NCBI RefSeq assembly: GCF_002078875.1
Contig: NC_034411.1
Coordinates: 29,037,226 to 29,101,225 of the forward strand
Direction of reading: 5' to 3'
Length of the DNA: 64,000 nucleotides
DNA from: Numida meleagris
Lineage: Eukaryota > Chordata > Aves > Galliformes > Numididae
Shown: piece after piece, positions 24,201-39,200 of the stretch
Layout of the letters: each line of letters starts with the position of its first letter
How positions within the stretch are numbered: position 1 is the first letter of the stretch
The notes under the pieces: generated by a model
Told to the model about the DNA's origin: nothing
The model's database searches: none
Seen by the model: only the letters and a program-made list of their open reading frames with translations
Translations under genes and position numbers: made by a program

Positions 24201-27200
24201 TGTATACTTAGAATCATAGAACTGTAGATTATCCTGAGTTGGAAGGCACCCAGAAGGATCATGGAGTCCAACCCCTGGCTCCACACAGCACCACACAAAA
24301 TTCAAACGCTTTCTCTGAAAGTATTGTCCAAATGTTTCTCTAATTGTGGCAGCTTGGTGCTGTGCCCACTGCCCTGGGCAGCCTGTTCCATGCCCACCAC
24401 TCTCTGGTGATGAACCTGTCCCTAGCCCCCACCTGACCCTCCCCTGAAACAACTCCATGCTCTAAAACCCACAATGTAAACTATTCCAGACATGAGAGTA
24501 TCTTCTCATGGATTTCATTGTGCATCCCTATCTTTGCTTTGTATAAGGTACACAGCATACTGACTGGTGACAAAGACAGGTTGTCGTGGCCTAGAGGAGG
24601 AATAAGAAAAAAGAACAAGAAAATCCCTTGCAAGATGATCCTGAATAGCAACTGAAGGGTAGCTCTTTTTAAAAAATCCAAAATAACAAAATATGCTGCA
24701 GTTTGAAAGCACTAAAGCCTTAGCTTGCCAAAAGCTGCAAAGCTGATAAATAAAGCAGTAAAAATACTAACCGGATACTGAAGTCGATTCTAAATTTTGT
24801 TACTTCAAGTGACTATAAATTTACAGAGATAAACACAAGACTATCCAGTGAAAAAAGTACAGCTGGAGGGCAGGGGCACAGTGTTATTTGAGGCACAAGG
24901 ACAATAAATCCCTAGGAGTTTGACTTCCAGGATTTACTCAAGTTGGGAAATATATGAGTGCCCCAGAGAGTATAAAGTTTAGGGTCACAGAGAGTTTTCT
25001 TGCAAAATTTTGTGACAGTAGACAAGAATCTGTCAGAATATTTCAAGTTGTTGCCTGCTTTCAGTAAACTGTGGTGATTACACTTGATATTTCATGCTGA
25101 GAATAGTGTTTTTTATCCATGTTTTCCATAATGCTTTGAAACAGTGAGATTGTTAACAGGTGCTACAATTTATTTTTGGTACTGTGTGATATGGTCATGA
25201 GGAAAGTATTGGAAAATTGAGTACTTCTTTTGCTCCAAAACTGGCCCTTTCATTAAACTAAAAGCATTATAACTTTAAATGCCTCTTACAATCTTCAAAC
25301 TAGTGATAGGAGTAGAGGGAATGGCCTCAAGTTGCACCAGGGGAAATTCAGGCTGGACGTTAGGAAATACTACTATTCTGAAAGAGTGGTCAGGTGCTGG
25401 AATGGGCTGTCCGGGGAGGTAGTGGAGTCACCAACCCTGGAGGTGTTCAAGGAACGTTTTGACACTGTGTTGAGAGACTTGGTCTATTGAGAACTATTGG
25501 TGATAGGTGGATAATTGGACTGGATGACCTTGTAGGTCTTTTCCAACCTTGGTGATTCTATGATTCTTTAGGAAAAAAATATTCAATTAATTGCTGTTTC
25601 ACACAAGGTTCACTTTCATCTCTAAGCAGGCAGCTGATGTCAGTTATACCCTGTGTTCCATTTTGCCAAAGAGGTTATATCAGAAGATGAAGCAAAAGCA
25701 GTTGATCTAAAGATAAATATAAATATTGCTAGCTATTTCACTACTCAATGTAGAACTGTTAAACTTCTTCCTTGCATTATGTGAATCAGTACTGTTAGCA
25801 AAATACTCCAAATGTAAGATTCATAAGATTTTCCTGTCAGTTGTACATGCAGTTAGGCTGATGTAGAGAAACTAATATTCCTGGGGAGTACACTACTGAA
25901 ACTACTGTGTAGAACTGTGTAGACATATGCTGGCCGAAGCCCCTTGAATACATAAGCAATATTTTCCTAAACGTGGACACCATATGTCTGCTATACCCCT
26001 TAACCTGGGTGTGAAACCTAAACAAAATGATTTGACATTTTAATGCATTTTAATGGGGAAGGGAGATACATACAGTGAACAACAACTAAACATACAATGT
26101 ATGTTTACTAACATACAACAACTAAACATTGTATGTTTAGATGTTGTGCTGAGAGATGTGGTTTAGTGGGGTTATTGGTGGTAGATGGACGGTTGGACTG
26201 GATAATCTTGTAGGTTTTTTCCAGCCTTGCTCATTCTATGATTCTATGATTCTATGAAAAGGAAACTCTTTTGAGGAAGTAAAATATGTGGTAAAACTAA
26301 ATTCTTCTTAGATATCTTAAATTTGTAATCAAACATTATGCTTTGTGCATCGTACTGACTATTCACAGTGTTGTTTCTCATGTTATTTTAAATATCTGAC
26401 CCTGCTTGCTGAAGAGTGATACTGTTAGATGTCAGATACAGAGCACAGATTGAGCCAGTAACCTCTGCCTTAGCTTCTCAGCTTAAGCTGCAGCTGAAAT
26501 TGCAGGCGGGTGGAGAGAACTACAGTGTGCAAGCAGCAGGAGCCCAGGGGCTCCAATGCTTTCTTCTGGAGGGGTCTGCATCAGCTTGCAGTGTACACAT
26601 CTCTTTCCATTGTGTATATACATGAAAGTTTGTGCGTCTCACCTTGCCCACAGCTGTGTTTCTTGTCTTCATCACCAGCATATTCCTAGAGGGAATGTGC
26701 ATAGCTATTTTCAAGATTGAGAATGCTGAGGCTTCACATCATAGAGATGCTTCGTATGTTTATAAAATTCTTTATTATTACTTCAGCAGGTAATTTATAA
26801 AAAAAAAAATCCCTTCTACAGTGTGTAATTATCAGCAGCAAAACATTTTTCTTGATGTTTTTATGTATGTGAGCAAGTTCTGCCTGAGGCTGCCCTGAGA
26901 GAGTACAAACATGTTTTTCCAAGAATTAGATATCTAAATAAATCAGGAAAGGAAAGTCACAATATTGTGATCCTGCATCTCTTTGTACTGTCTAGCAGAA
27001 CTTGCTGATGTTTTCATGTAGGGAAGTTCTCCCTTCAGGAATAGCATTAACATTTTAAGTTGTTTCTGTCTTCCACGCTACTTCCCTTCATTGTCAGGGA
27101 CTAGAGATGCCACTCTTGGTGGATAGGCAGGCTCAGGAGGGTCCCTTTCAACTGCTGCTGAGGACAGCTTAAGCTCAGCCTCCCTTACTTTGCACTGAGG

Positions 27201-30200
27201 TGTATTCAAGATGCTCATATGAGCATGGTTCACCTGGGATGCAGTAACATCCTAAACCTTTCTTTTTTTTCCATGAGATTACATTTCTCTCAATCTTGGA
27301 TGCTGTTCATGTGTGTTCATGAAGGGGAGAACAAAGTTCAGACCTCAGGAGCTCTTCAGAGATTGTCTACCCTTGAGCATCCTACATAGCTCTGCACTTT
27401 GTCACATTATGCCTTCCTCCTGAGGAGGAAATCTGACAAACTAGAATCTACTGATCCCCTGAAATCATTGCTTGACTTTCTGCTTTCCTTGCAGGATCTG
27501 GCATGATTATTAAAGCCTTCGCAGTATCAATCTTGTTCAGTTGTATTGTATTATATAATGCTACTGTTCTAACATCTCCTCTGCCATGTTGTTTGCATCT
27601 CTTGACTTGCATGCTCATTTTAACACTCCAAGTAGCTTATTTTAAAGAGGGTACTCTCTCCACCACAAATGTCATCTCCCTGTCCTTCCTTTGTAATATG
27701 CACACCTAATGAAGCCTTTAGATTTATGAAATGAAAAGTGTCCATGGTCTTTGTCCATCTTGGCTGTCTATATTAACATGCTTGTTCTAAGTACTCTAAA
27801 AGAAATAAAATGCTTTTCAGTTTCATTTGTACTGGGCTACAGGGTGCTACAACAAAAGATTAATGGCTGTAGCTGGTGTGCTGACAGCCAGAAAAGGGTC
27901 ACTGCTGCCCTCTTGTTCCAGACAGATTCCATTCCTCAAAGAAAGGCTGCACTCCTTAGGCCTAATGACAGGTTGATGTAGCATTTATTTTCTTGGCAGA
28001 AATAGCAATTTGGATGTAAACTTGCATGTATTGTACAGCAAATCTTTTGTTTCTTTTCAGTTTTCTTCAGTTATAAAGGTTAAATGTGTTTCATTGGGAA
28101 TCTTAAACTGTTCTCATTCACTCTAGAAATACAAACTATTGTAAGACTAAAAGGTAACTATACATTTCTTTTCACTGCTGAAATGAACCTGGTTCATACA
28201 ACCCATGATGGAAAGGCTGTTTTGCCATTTCTCAGAAGTAGCTTATCTTGTATTGCATGCTACCTAACTCTGTTATAGCACAGGGAAATCCTGAGCTGCT
28301 TACTTAGGTTAACTTGGGCTAAACTCTCTCGGAGTATTTTCACAGTTCTTCTCTACCTTGAAAAATTTCTCAAACATATTTTCACGACACTTCCCTAATG
28401 CATGCGAACTGTTCAAACCTATTGCTGATCAAAGTTACTTTCCACATTTGTATTTTAATCTTCTTTCTGTTACTCTGTTTCCAGGCACCAGCACAGCTAC
28501 TATTGGATCTTCTTGTCTCTGTAGCCAAAACTGTCAGGTTGAAAGCAATTGGTAGGGTTTTATGTTTCAGGAAAACTTTTTTAATGAACTGGCAAAATCA
28601 TTTTTATTCATATCTAAAAAAAATATTCCACAAATTTCAAAACAACTTAATTCAAATCGCTAAATTTGTTGAATCTCTCTAATATTAGTTAAGGCCTAAA
28701 TAAAGAATTCGAAAAAAATATTTCCAGAAGGATAAACTGCTGTAGGCCTCCGTTTCATTACCTACCTCTCAAAAACAGCTTGTATTCTAATTAAAAGTTG
28801 CTTCTTTAGAAATAAGATAGTCATTTCTTACATGTGGTCATTCCTCCTACAGCTGTTTCCAATCCTTCTGAAGAGCTAGATGCTCTTGATCCAGTAGAAG
28901 AGAAACTTCGAGCTCAAATTGAAGAAGAGAAAAAAAGGTATAACTTCTGCCTCAAATCATGCTCCAGAAGATAAATTATATTATATTACAATTCTACACA
29001 CAGTTAACCTCAGGGTTTTCTCTGACATTTTAAGAAATGTCAGCCTTGTGGTTTGCTGATAGTTTTTAAATTTGTATATATGCTGTTGGTTTGCCTGTAA
29101 GATGCCACAGTATGTGCATGGGGAAACTCTATGCTAGGGCCAATGGTCAAGAATAAATAAAAACTTAATATCTCCCTTGAGGATTAGTGTCAGAAATTTG
29201 TTCTTCGAATTCAAATGTACTGTGGACCTTCTTTGCAGAATGCCATGCCTTCCTTGACCTAAGGAAAACCTTTAGGCTATGTAGAACAGAATAGATGTAA
29301 ATATTATGTAGAATATGCATCGATTAGCCAATCTTTCTGCTTGCTGTAATGTAGCTTTAGCCAGGATGACAGAAGAAAATAGATGCAAGGATATCACATC
29401 TAAGTAATTTGCTAGCATTTGTGTTATCTGTAGCCTATGAGGTAACTTCTGACTGTTTCAAACTACTGTAATTTCTGACTGCACATTAGCTTTCATTTGG
29501 AAGGGCAATCAATGCATATCTTGACATAATCGAACCTGTATTTAAATCAGTATTGGCTGCACTTGAATTTCACTAGATTTTTTTAGTGAAACATAAGTTT
29601 TCCAGGATACATTTCTTGACTCTATTCTCTAGTGAAGCTGTCGTAAATTACGAGAGGTCTTTTCCTACCACCACTCTGTCCAACCCCACCACTCCATCTC
29701 TGATTATTAAATATTATTTTTTATTTTAAATCTGTACCCATTCTAGGTAGAATTAAACTTTATTCAGAGATGTGTTGTAAGGTCTCTCATACTCTTTCTT
29801 CTTCTCACGTTAGTTATAAAACAATGTTCAATCGCTTGAAAGGGCTGAAGGTAGAGATTGAACACCTACAGCTTCTCATGGAAAAAGCCAAGATGAAGCT
29901 GCAAAAAGACTTTGAAGTCTGGTGGACTGAAGAGGGAAAAAATCTACAGGTATAAAATTACTGTGTATTTCTTCCATTTTCATGTAAATATAACATCTTC
30001 AATCATTTCCTAAAGATGTGATAAATTGACAAGATAGAAAGGAGTATGAAGGATGGGATTTGGGTCGTGATTCACCACTGCTCATTCCAATGTAAATCAG
30101 ACAAAGCCGATGTGAATTATGCTTGTATGAAGCTAATACAAATAAAGCAAAACCCTTTCCTTCTGCCTTATATTCTGTTTTGACTTCCTCCCACACAAAC

Positions 30201-33200
30201 TGAAGGAAAGCCAAGAACGGTCCCAAAAATTCCAAAGACTCTGATGGAACATAGAATGAATAGAGGCAAATGGAAAAAAAATAATCTTTCTCACTGCTAG
30301 CTAAACTATGATTTCATCAGGTTTATGACGTGTATACTAGAAAATGGCAGTCAAAGCTGGAATAAGGACAAAACCCAACAAATGTAATTTGGTTTTTAGC
30401 AGTTTTTTAAATTCTCCTGCAATCTTTCAGCTTTCTTAAGCTCCCAGAGGGTCACTGACTCTCAACATAGAGCATGTGTCCCCTTGCTCTCCAACTGAGC
30501 CATTACCATTAAGAACTCAATGAAAACAAAGTGTTCTTTTTTAATCGCTTTTATAAAAGTGAGCTAAAGAGATGTCATTTTAAACAAGTATATGTGAAGT
30601 TGATAATACAGTGAGACAGCTACACGGTTTCACAAACACAGGGGACAGTACAAAAGGTCTGGAAGGGAAACAACTGAAATAACAACATAGCTTTCTTATG
30701 AGCTCCTCTTTTGACACTTTTTTTATGACTTCTAATCAGTGACATGGCATCTGGTAGCACAGCACAGCTCTGAGATGCAACTCAGCCTAGTGGAAAAGAC
30801 TGCTAAGTGCAGTCTGTCCATATCACTTATTATTAACTGGAAGATAAGCGTTAGTCTTTGGAGAAAAATGTTATAAAAAAGACAGAAGTGTTTTGTCAGT
30901 ATTTTTTTTAATTCCTATGAGTACAAATTTAAGCCACATTTTTAAGAAAATAGTCTAAAATAAATAAGAGATTTAATAAGAGGAGCTTACATATTCATAA
31001 AATACCATGAAATTAGCTTAAATTAAAGTTATCATTACAAAATACTTTTCAAATTAAAATCCCTAACCTATGGCAAAGAGGTTAATGTTTCAGTTACCTT
31101 CCTGTCTACAAATTCAGACTTTCAGCATGTTTTTCTCTGTCCCTTAACAGGAGAGGTTCAGGATTCAGTCTCTCATGATTCATCAGTAGAAGATTAAAAA
31201 ACTGATGGAAAAAAAAAAAAAGAAAGAGATTGATATCTTGGATCTTGACCTATGTATACATCTGAGCTCCCTAAGAAACTCAAATAATGAATATGTGCTG
31301 TTGCATATTAAAACCCTGTAACCTGAGCTTAAATATCCTTGAATCAATCCTAAATACTTTTCTCTTTGTTCAGAAGCGTTTGTTCAAGTGAAGAAAATAC
31401 TGTATGATTCAGATTCTGTTTTTTGAATGAGTCATTGACCTACCTCGTTATGGCTGAGACCTGTAGGCCAATATTAAGTGCTCTAAAAAAATCCTATCCT
31501 ACTACATAATTTTGTTTTTCAATCTAGACTCAGCAAGAAAATACAGAGTTGGTTAGCTCACCAAATACTGCGATGGTTTATCCCCAGTTTATCAAATCTT
31601 CACAACATCTATCAGCTAACAGGTAAGTTGATCATTTTTGTCTTCCTTACTTGGTTGTAAGAAAATGTAAGGTTATTAGATCTGTGGTACACCAGAAAGT
31701 TTTGCAAATATCACCCTTAAAAGCTGCATTTCTAGTTACAAGAAAAATGACTGTGTAGAAAAGAAATTCTTATCATTCAGTCCTATTTTGCAGTCCTATT
31801 GATGGTATCTTATGATAATCCAGTCCTTTTGACTTGCTGGTCTTGGGACGCTGGAAACCTATCACTAGGGATCCCGTGACCGAGAGTTAAGAAAAACAAG
31901 CCTGTTATCACTCAGTTTTGCTATTCAAGGATACTGTATCTCCTTTGGAATGTATTCAGGAGGCTGCAAATCAATACAGATTTTAAAATGATTGAATGTA
32001 TAGCCTAGAATTCCTGTTGAAAAAATGTCCTGGTGCTACACTCGTGTAGCGTATCTTTCCACAAAGATACTGTATGTGATATGGTAAAGCACTGATGCAT
32101 CCTCCACATTACAACAGTGTAATGATCTGAGTTGTTTCATCATCAATCACTTCTAATTTCAAAATATCTAATTCAGACTTGAAGTAGCAGATATTTCATA
32201 GCCTTCAAGTAAGGTAGAGTGCAGGAAAGTGCATACCACCAGAATGTGCAGGTTTCTATATTCATTGACAATAAATGGAGGTGTTCTCTCTTCCTCCTTC
32301 TCCCTGTCTGCCTTTCTCTCCCTTCTTCTCATTATACAGTTAATCTTTCTCTGATGAGTAGCTTGGTCTATGTTTTTATAACAGTAGTCAGCTTAAATGA
32401 TGTTTTCTGTTTTGCAGCAAAACATACTATATTCTACATGCCATTAAATACTGAATAATGAATTTGCTTTAAAAAGTAAAATACATTCTAATTTTCAATA
32501 GTGAACTCTTGTGTATCTACAGTAAATTCCCCACAATCAGTGCGGAGAGAGAATGAAACATGTAATCCCCTAACCGTGTCTGAGAAGGCATTTTCAGACT
32601 GATGTAAACCAAAACCAGTCTTCTCTACTTTGCTCCAATTCTTATCCTGTTCTCTAAAGACTTAGGCACTATTCACTTTGCAGATAGTTGGCATGATGAT
32701 GTAAGACCTAATTTGAGATGCTCATTCCTGGCTTTAGGCTGAATGTTACCAGTCCCACAGAAAAGCTGGTGGCACAGAATGCAAAAGCATTTTCAGTCTA
32801 GCTCAGTGCAAAGCCAGCCAACTTACCTCAAACAGTCCATGACTGTCCTTTGAAATACTCTTTTTAACTTTGTTCTGAACTAAGCTAAGGACCACTTGTA
32901 CAACCTCTTTGCCTCGTTGTTCTTGTGAAAAACTTCTCATTAGTACACTGATAGTGATATCTTCTGGAGTTGGAGCTAAAAATAGCATATGATTAGGCCA
33001 GAGAAGTTTTCGGTGCAATGGGAGACTGCCCTCCACGAGTAGTAGTTTCCCCTTTCCACATCCCTGCTCCTGCTCAGAAGCAAAATTGCATAATTGATTC
33101 CTTTATGATTTTCTTACAATTTTTTACTTCAAATGCCTTTACTACATGTACCAGAGGACAGGTCTCAGTAAACGGTATTTAGTATTTGGAATAGAACATA

Positions 33201-36200
33201 GGAAGGTGTTTGATCACTATAAACTGCTGGGCTTATTTTGGTGTCCTGTACTACCCCACATGGTCTCTCAGAAAAACTAGTATGTTTTTTATAATGTGCA
33301 GTTCTTCTGTGTTTAAGAAATGGACATTTTGACCAAGACTAACTGACTGATCTTTACATAGGTATCACAGACCCAGAGCATCCATATTCTCAAACTTAAA
33401 TTATAGAATGAATCACGAGTATATAGTTTTGTTTTCCCATATCTACTACATATCAGCATTCTTGCGATGGTGGTTTGAATTTAACTGTTCTTTCCTTCAC
33501 ATAGGTCCAGAGGGTTGATCTTGTATTAGCTGTTTAAACATATTTTACACAGATACATTTCCGATGTGATGTATATAGAATTGGAAACACTATTTCTGCT
33601 TTTGGTGAGGCTGAGCTGCAGATTTAACGTCCCACTATGCATGAAATTTTACATTTCCTCCTACCTGAGGCAATAACATTTTAAAGTAGAAGTTTCCAAT
33701 TTCACAGTCTTTAAGAATATAGAACAGTAAAATATTTATTCCCAAGGGTTTATTTGACTCTAGTTGATGCAGGAACTTTACATACCTGTTCCCATGATTG
33801 TGTAGGATGAGTCCAGGCTACAATTTCTCCTCTCTTTTACATAGTCCCAAGAAACAAATGTCTCTTTGTTTCTAATTCAACTCAAAACCAAGAATCTCCT
33901 TCTGAAATGGTATTGCTGGGTTCACCTAGCAGAATAACTAAATGGTCACAAAAGCAAAAACTATCAAATTATATACAACATCATGTAGGATAAATAAAAC
34001 ATTTCCAGGCAGAAATTTTGTTCTCAGGTATATTCAGTAGATTAAAGGTCTAAAACTTAGTGAGCTGCATGTCAGAAATCTAGAAATCAGAAATCTGTTG
34101 CTGACAGAATAACTATGCCATAAAACTATTTAGACAAAATCCTTAGTGTGAATGGATATAAATACAGACTTTAGGATTAGAAACAGTACTTGTAAATTGT
34201 CTGTGTCAGTGCCTCAAGGATACAAGCATACTCCATAAACTTTCTTGAGATTTATGTCTTTTCGAACAAAATGTTTTGATCACCTTCTAGTGAATAATTC
34301 ATGTGGATAATTATTGTTTGATACACCTTAGTTATATTACTAAAGATAATTAAATTTTGGGAAGGGAAGGTGGTAGCCTCAAATTATATTTTATATTAAA
34401 TCAATTTACAGCTAAAATAACTGTGAAAGGAAACTAGGAATCCTTGTGAGGCTTAGGAAGGATAGGCACAAATAAAAGACACTCAGTGCATGGCCAAACA
34501 TCTTTTTCAATGGAAAATAAAAGTTGTTAAATGTCAAATGAGTCTGTGTTGAATAGATGTAATGGGTTTTCCAACTGCATTTATCTTTGCATTATCTTTC
34601 ACATGAAGATTATAGAAATAGTAAATCTCATCAAGCAGATGTTGGATGCTTACTGAAATCTAAAAATTTTGGATTTTTTCCTTTTGTCAGAAGGAATCCA
34701 TTCCTTTGCAATTTACTTACTTCTTTCTTAACCTCAGTCACTCTCTCTTAATGAATCTCATTTGTCCTGTTCCAGCAAACCACACAGCATGTTCAGTATC
34801 AGACTCTATGTCTCCCCAGCTTCTTTGAAGTCTTCCTGTCAATTTAGTTTCCTTCGATTTTCGGACAACTCTTCACATTCTTTGAAGACTTTTAGCATCA
34901 GTTGTTTTAGTATTGATTGTCTTGGATTACAAAATTTATTCCCTATATTAGGGCTATGTGAGACAAGGGAAATATTTACTATTTTTGCAATGTTTTCTGT
35001 CTTGATTGTTTTTCATTTCTGCCAATTTTCTGCAGCATTACAAGATGATAAAATATAATCTGAGAAAAACATGTTTGATTAATGATATTTCAAAGGTTTA
35101 CAAATGTTTGTAACAATTTAACGTGAACAATTTATCTAGGAATTTGCAAGTGAAGCCAAATTTGATTTTGTAACTAAATACAAAAATGCTCAGATTTTAA
35201 GCAGCTTGAATCTTTCTGAATATATTTTGTCTGCCTTTAAATAGAACATCTGTTCCCTTTACTTTTAAGGTTCAGATGTCTGGAGAACTGAAGTAGATTT
35301 GTTTTCAACAACATAGAGGTTGCATGCCTTTGAATGTTATATTCATTCTCCACTTTTTTTTCAGTGCCACAGTGTCAAATCAAGCATACAACAACACTCA
35401 TCATCTTTCCAGCTTCTCCACCTCAAGGGCTAGATGGAGCTGATCAGCTCTTGGGTTCTCACAGCAAGGGAGGCGCTACAATAACACTGTGTACATCTCT
35501 CTAGCTGCTACCCCATGCTTGACCCAGACATATGCCCCACAACAGATGACTCAGAAAGAAAAAGCAAGTCACTCACTGTTGAAAACTCCTGCTACTAAGG
35601 TCAAAGAGAACTGAGAAATCTGAAGTTGACAGGCTATCTGAAATCACCAGAAAAAGCAGGAATTTTACAGAAACTGTCAGGAAATGGAATTCGGCCTTCT
35701 TGGATTCAACTAGAGAAAAATAATTGGATAGATTCAGAATGAAAATTAAAATTACATGTTATACAGAGAACCTGAATAGTCTTAGATCTTCGTTGCCAGA
35801 GAGACAGGACTTATACAAGTCGTACTTCCATCTAAATCCAAAATTGTGAGCCAGGAGTGCCAACAAATACATTACAAAAATGTTGATTAGGGTACCTCTA
35901 GAGATATATAGACAAACCTCTTGCTTGAAGAGGGACTATCACCACACTAAATCATGTCACCTATGTTTTTGTCTGACTTTGTCAAGCACCTAGACTCAGA
36001 AAGTGCTGAATGCTTCTAAAAATTGAGTCGCCAAACACCTGACCTCTCTTTAAACATTTTCTTAGCATCCTTAGTTTTACCTCTTTGCTAGTGGAGAGTA
36101 CTTACTTCAAGTACTGCGTTCAGTTTTGGGCCCCTCACTACAAGAAAGACATTGAGACCCTGGAGCATGTTCAGAGAAGGGCAGTGAAGCTAGTGAAGGG

Positions 36201-39200
36201 TCTGGATGGGGAGCAGCTGAGGGAACTGGGATTATTTAGTCTGGAGAAGAGGAGGCTCTGGAGTGACCTTATTTCTCCTACAACTACCTGAAGGGAGGTT
36301 GTGGTGAGGTGGGGGTCAGCCTCTTCTCCCAGGTAACAGTGATAGGATGAGAGGGAATGGCCTCAAGTTGAGCCAGGGGAGATTCAGGTTGGATTTTAGG
36401 AAATACTTCTTCTCCAAGAAAGTGGTCAGGCACTGAAATGGGCTGCCCAGAGAGGTGGTGGAGTTACCATCCCCAGAGGCGTTCGAGAAAGGTTTAGATG
36501 TTGTACTGAGGGACATCAGTTAGTGGGAAATATTGGTGATAGGTGAACATTCAGACTGGATGATCTTAGAGACCTTTTCCAACCTTGATGATTCTGTGAT
36601 TCTATGATTCTATGAAAAAGCTAGAAAAATAGTTTTCATGCAAGGTCATCAACACCTAGGTCTCCTGAGATGCCAAGACCTTCAGGCTTAACACAGAGTG
36701 GGGGATCATTGCCCCATCCTTCACCATGTCATAATAGCTTGCCATTAAACGTGAAGCAGTATTAGCAAAATTTCCCCTTTTCTTATCACTGAAAAGCATC
36801 TAAAACTCAAGTTAAACAGAAGAGTCCTGGCTTCTAGGAACGGACTAAGAGAAATTTGGACACCCTAAATGTTAAAGAATCTGAGAATACTAACCACTGC
36901 ACAAGAAAATTACATTCTTTCATCCCTTTTTGATGCAACATATCTTGCAATACCATGGAAAAATAACCATAGATTCAACACGAAGGATGGAGATTATCTC
37001 CATACAGACCATCCCTCTAATTTAGGAATTTGAGTGATTTCTGAGATATGTAAATAAGACTTAGAGTTCTACCAAGCTGAAAGACACATTTGTTAGAGTA
37101 GTACTCTAATTGTTAACCTCTTACATGGAAGTAACACCTCGAGTCATTGGAAAACTTCTTTAACTTGCAAACATCACGTTTGGCTGTAATGCCTTGCAGA
37201 CAGAGTAGCAGTTTAAGTCCCTGTTTTATTACTGAAGGCAGAAATAATTTCCTGGTTTGAGGAATCACCTCACTCAATCTAAGTTGGTTTGTTTTAAGTA
37301 TCACCTTCCTGAGGTTCCCAGTTGTTCCAGATCACTTTAAAGCCAGTTTTGGTCTATTGCCCCAGATCCAGGAGACCACTTGAAAATTAGATCCTTCAAA
37401 GTCAATTCCTTGTCACACCTATAGTGTCTATTATTTTGGAAGCAAAAGGTAGTACTGTGCGGGTGTATTATTTTTTTAATAGGTCTGGATCTATGCCCCT
37501 TGTAAGAAGTGGACTTAACAATTTTGGAGAGTAATTTTCATTGAAATACAATGAGAAGCATGATTTCAAACATGAACTACTGCACATAAAAATTACTTAT
37601 ATCAGCTGACTCACAGTATTTATAAATGTACACATTCTGATCATGGCAAGTAAAAAGCAAAGAACCTTATCTTATGGCAATGACAAAGGGTCCCATTAAG
37701 TCACAGTACCTTACATTTGTTGCAGGTTAAGAATGCAATCATGGATGTCTGTTATGATTCAGTTCATGTGTTGTGATTTATTAAACCACTGTTATATGGC
37801 TTGGATACCTTGGTATCTTAGGGCACAGACACAGAGATCTTTTAGAAAATTGAATTTAAGCCACTCGCTCACTTCATTTTTAATAATTCCCAAATCAGTG
37901 GAATTTTGGGGGGGGAAATCCTAAAACAGAACTTCGATCTAGAGTTCTCAGATATTGTTAAACCACATAGTAGGTAGTATTATCACACATCCTTTATAGT
38001 TCTTGTAATACATAGCCATAATAAAGAATGGAGTAATATTAACATTAAGAGAAGAATATCTTTTGCAAAACAGAACCTGGAGCAATCTAATACACTAACA
38101 TTTCAGTAATAAATTTCTTTCAAGAAAGCAAGAATTTCTTTCAAGAAAGCAAGAACTTGCCAATCCTGCCATCTAGTGGAAAAATCTTAAAACTGAGGAA
38201 TTCTATGTTTCAACTCCAATGGAATGGCATCAGATAAGCAAAAACCCAGAGAGAGTAAGAAGGGTGTCCCAAGACATCCCCTGAAAGAAATCTACCTTCT
38301 TCATTGAGAGATTCTTTGATTACTGTATCTTTAGGGACAGCAATGCACAACAGCCATTTGCAATATATTTGGTTCTCATTAACCAGTCACATTCCAAAGT
38401 CTTCACTGAATTTTATTCAATCTCCAACCGATTTCAGTAATAATTTTGCCTGCCCAAAGAAATAATGAAAAATTTGCTAAAGCCTCACTTGGACAATTGT
38501 CAGTTTGGGAACTAAATATATCTCTACAAACTGTTTGTGAGATTCATCAAAGGGATTTACAAGCCCTGCTTAGAAAGCAAATCCTAAAAGCATAATCTTT
38601 ATGAGCTTACGTTCATTCCTGAGTAGCCACATTCTCTACATAAACCTAAACATCACATGGCTTCAACTGAAAACAATCTTTCTTCCCATATACAACAAGT
38701 GCTTTATATATATATAATATATATATATATTTTTAAATAACTTCTTTGAACTTACTTAGTATGTACTAACATTCCCTCTACAAGGATTATATTCTTGCCT
38801 TTATTTCTGCTCCCATTCCAGTTTTTCAGAGACCACAAGAGCTGATTCCAATGAAGATTCAACTGGAAAAAACAGTTCAATCCTTTTTAATAACCCAACT
38901 ACAAAAACAAGGTAAGAAGCCTACTGAAGCTAAAGAGAGGAAAATGCAAGCCAGTAATATAACACATAGATCATAGAATCATAGAATGGCCTGGATTGAA
39001 AAGGACCTCAAAGGTCATCGAGTTTCAACCCCCCTGCTGAGTGCAGCGTCACCAACCACTAGACCAGGCTGCCCAGAGCCACATCCAGCCTGGCCTTGAA
39101 TGCCTCCAGGGACGGGGCATCCACAACCTCCTTGGGCAGCCTGTTCCAGTGCATCACCACCCTCTGAGTGAAAAACTTCCTCCTAATATCTAACCTAAAT

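Larger units (their letters stand above)
15253..28852 (+). other. KIF6: KIF6 intron of 13.6 kb
   Basis: The intron holds the LTR, Galluhop and CR1 copies and the hairpin listed separately. The flanking exons are phase-compatible, so no additional coding exon is required here. The ORF at 28398-28682 overlaps an AG|GCACC acceptor-like site but shows no kinesin similarity. Confidence 0.65.
31623..38821 (+). other. KIF6: KIF6 intron
   Basis: 7.2 kb between phase-matched exons. It holds one CR1 (36083-36615), the 21-bp tandem duplication and the TA tract. An acceptor-like TTTTTTTTCAG at 35365 leads into a short open stretch but has no convincing donor. Confidence 0.65.

Noticed and set aside
28398..28682. 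Possible KIF6 exon after TGTTTCCAG at 28485
   Set aside because: No kinesin-tail similarity, no good donor, and the neighbouring exons already join in phase without it.
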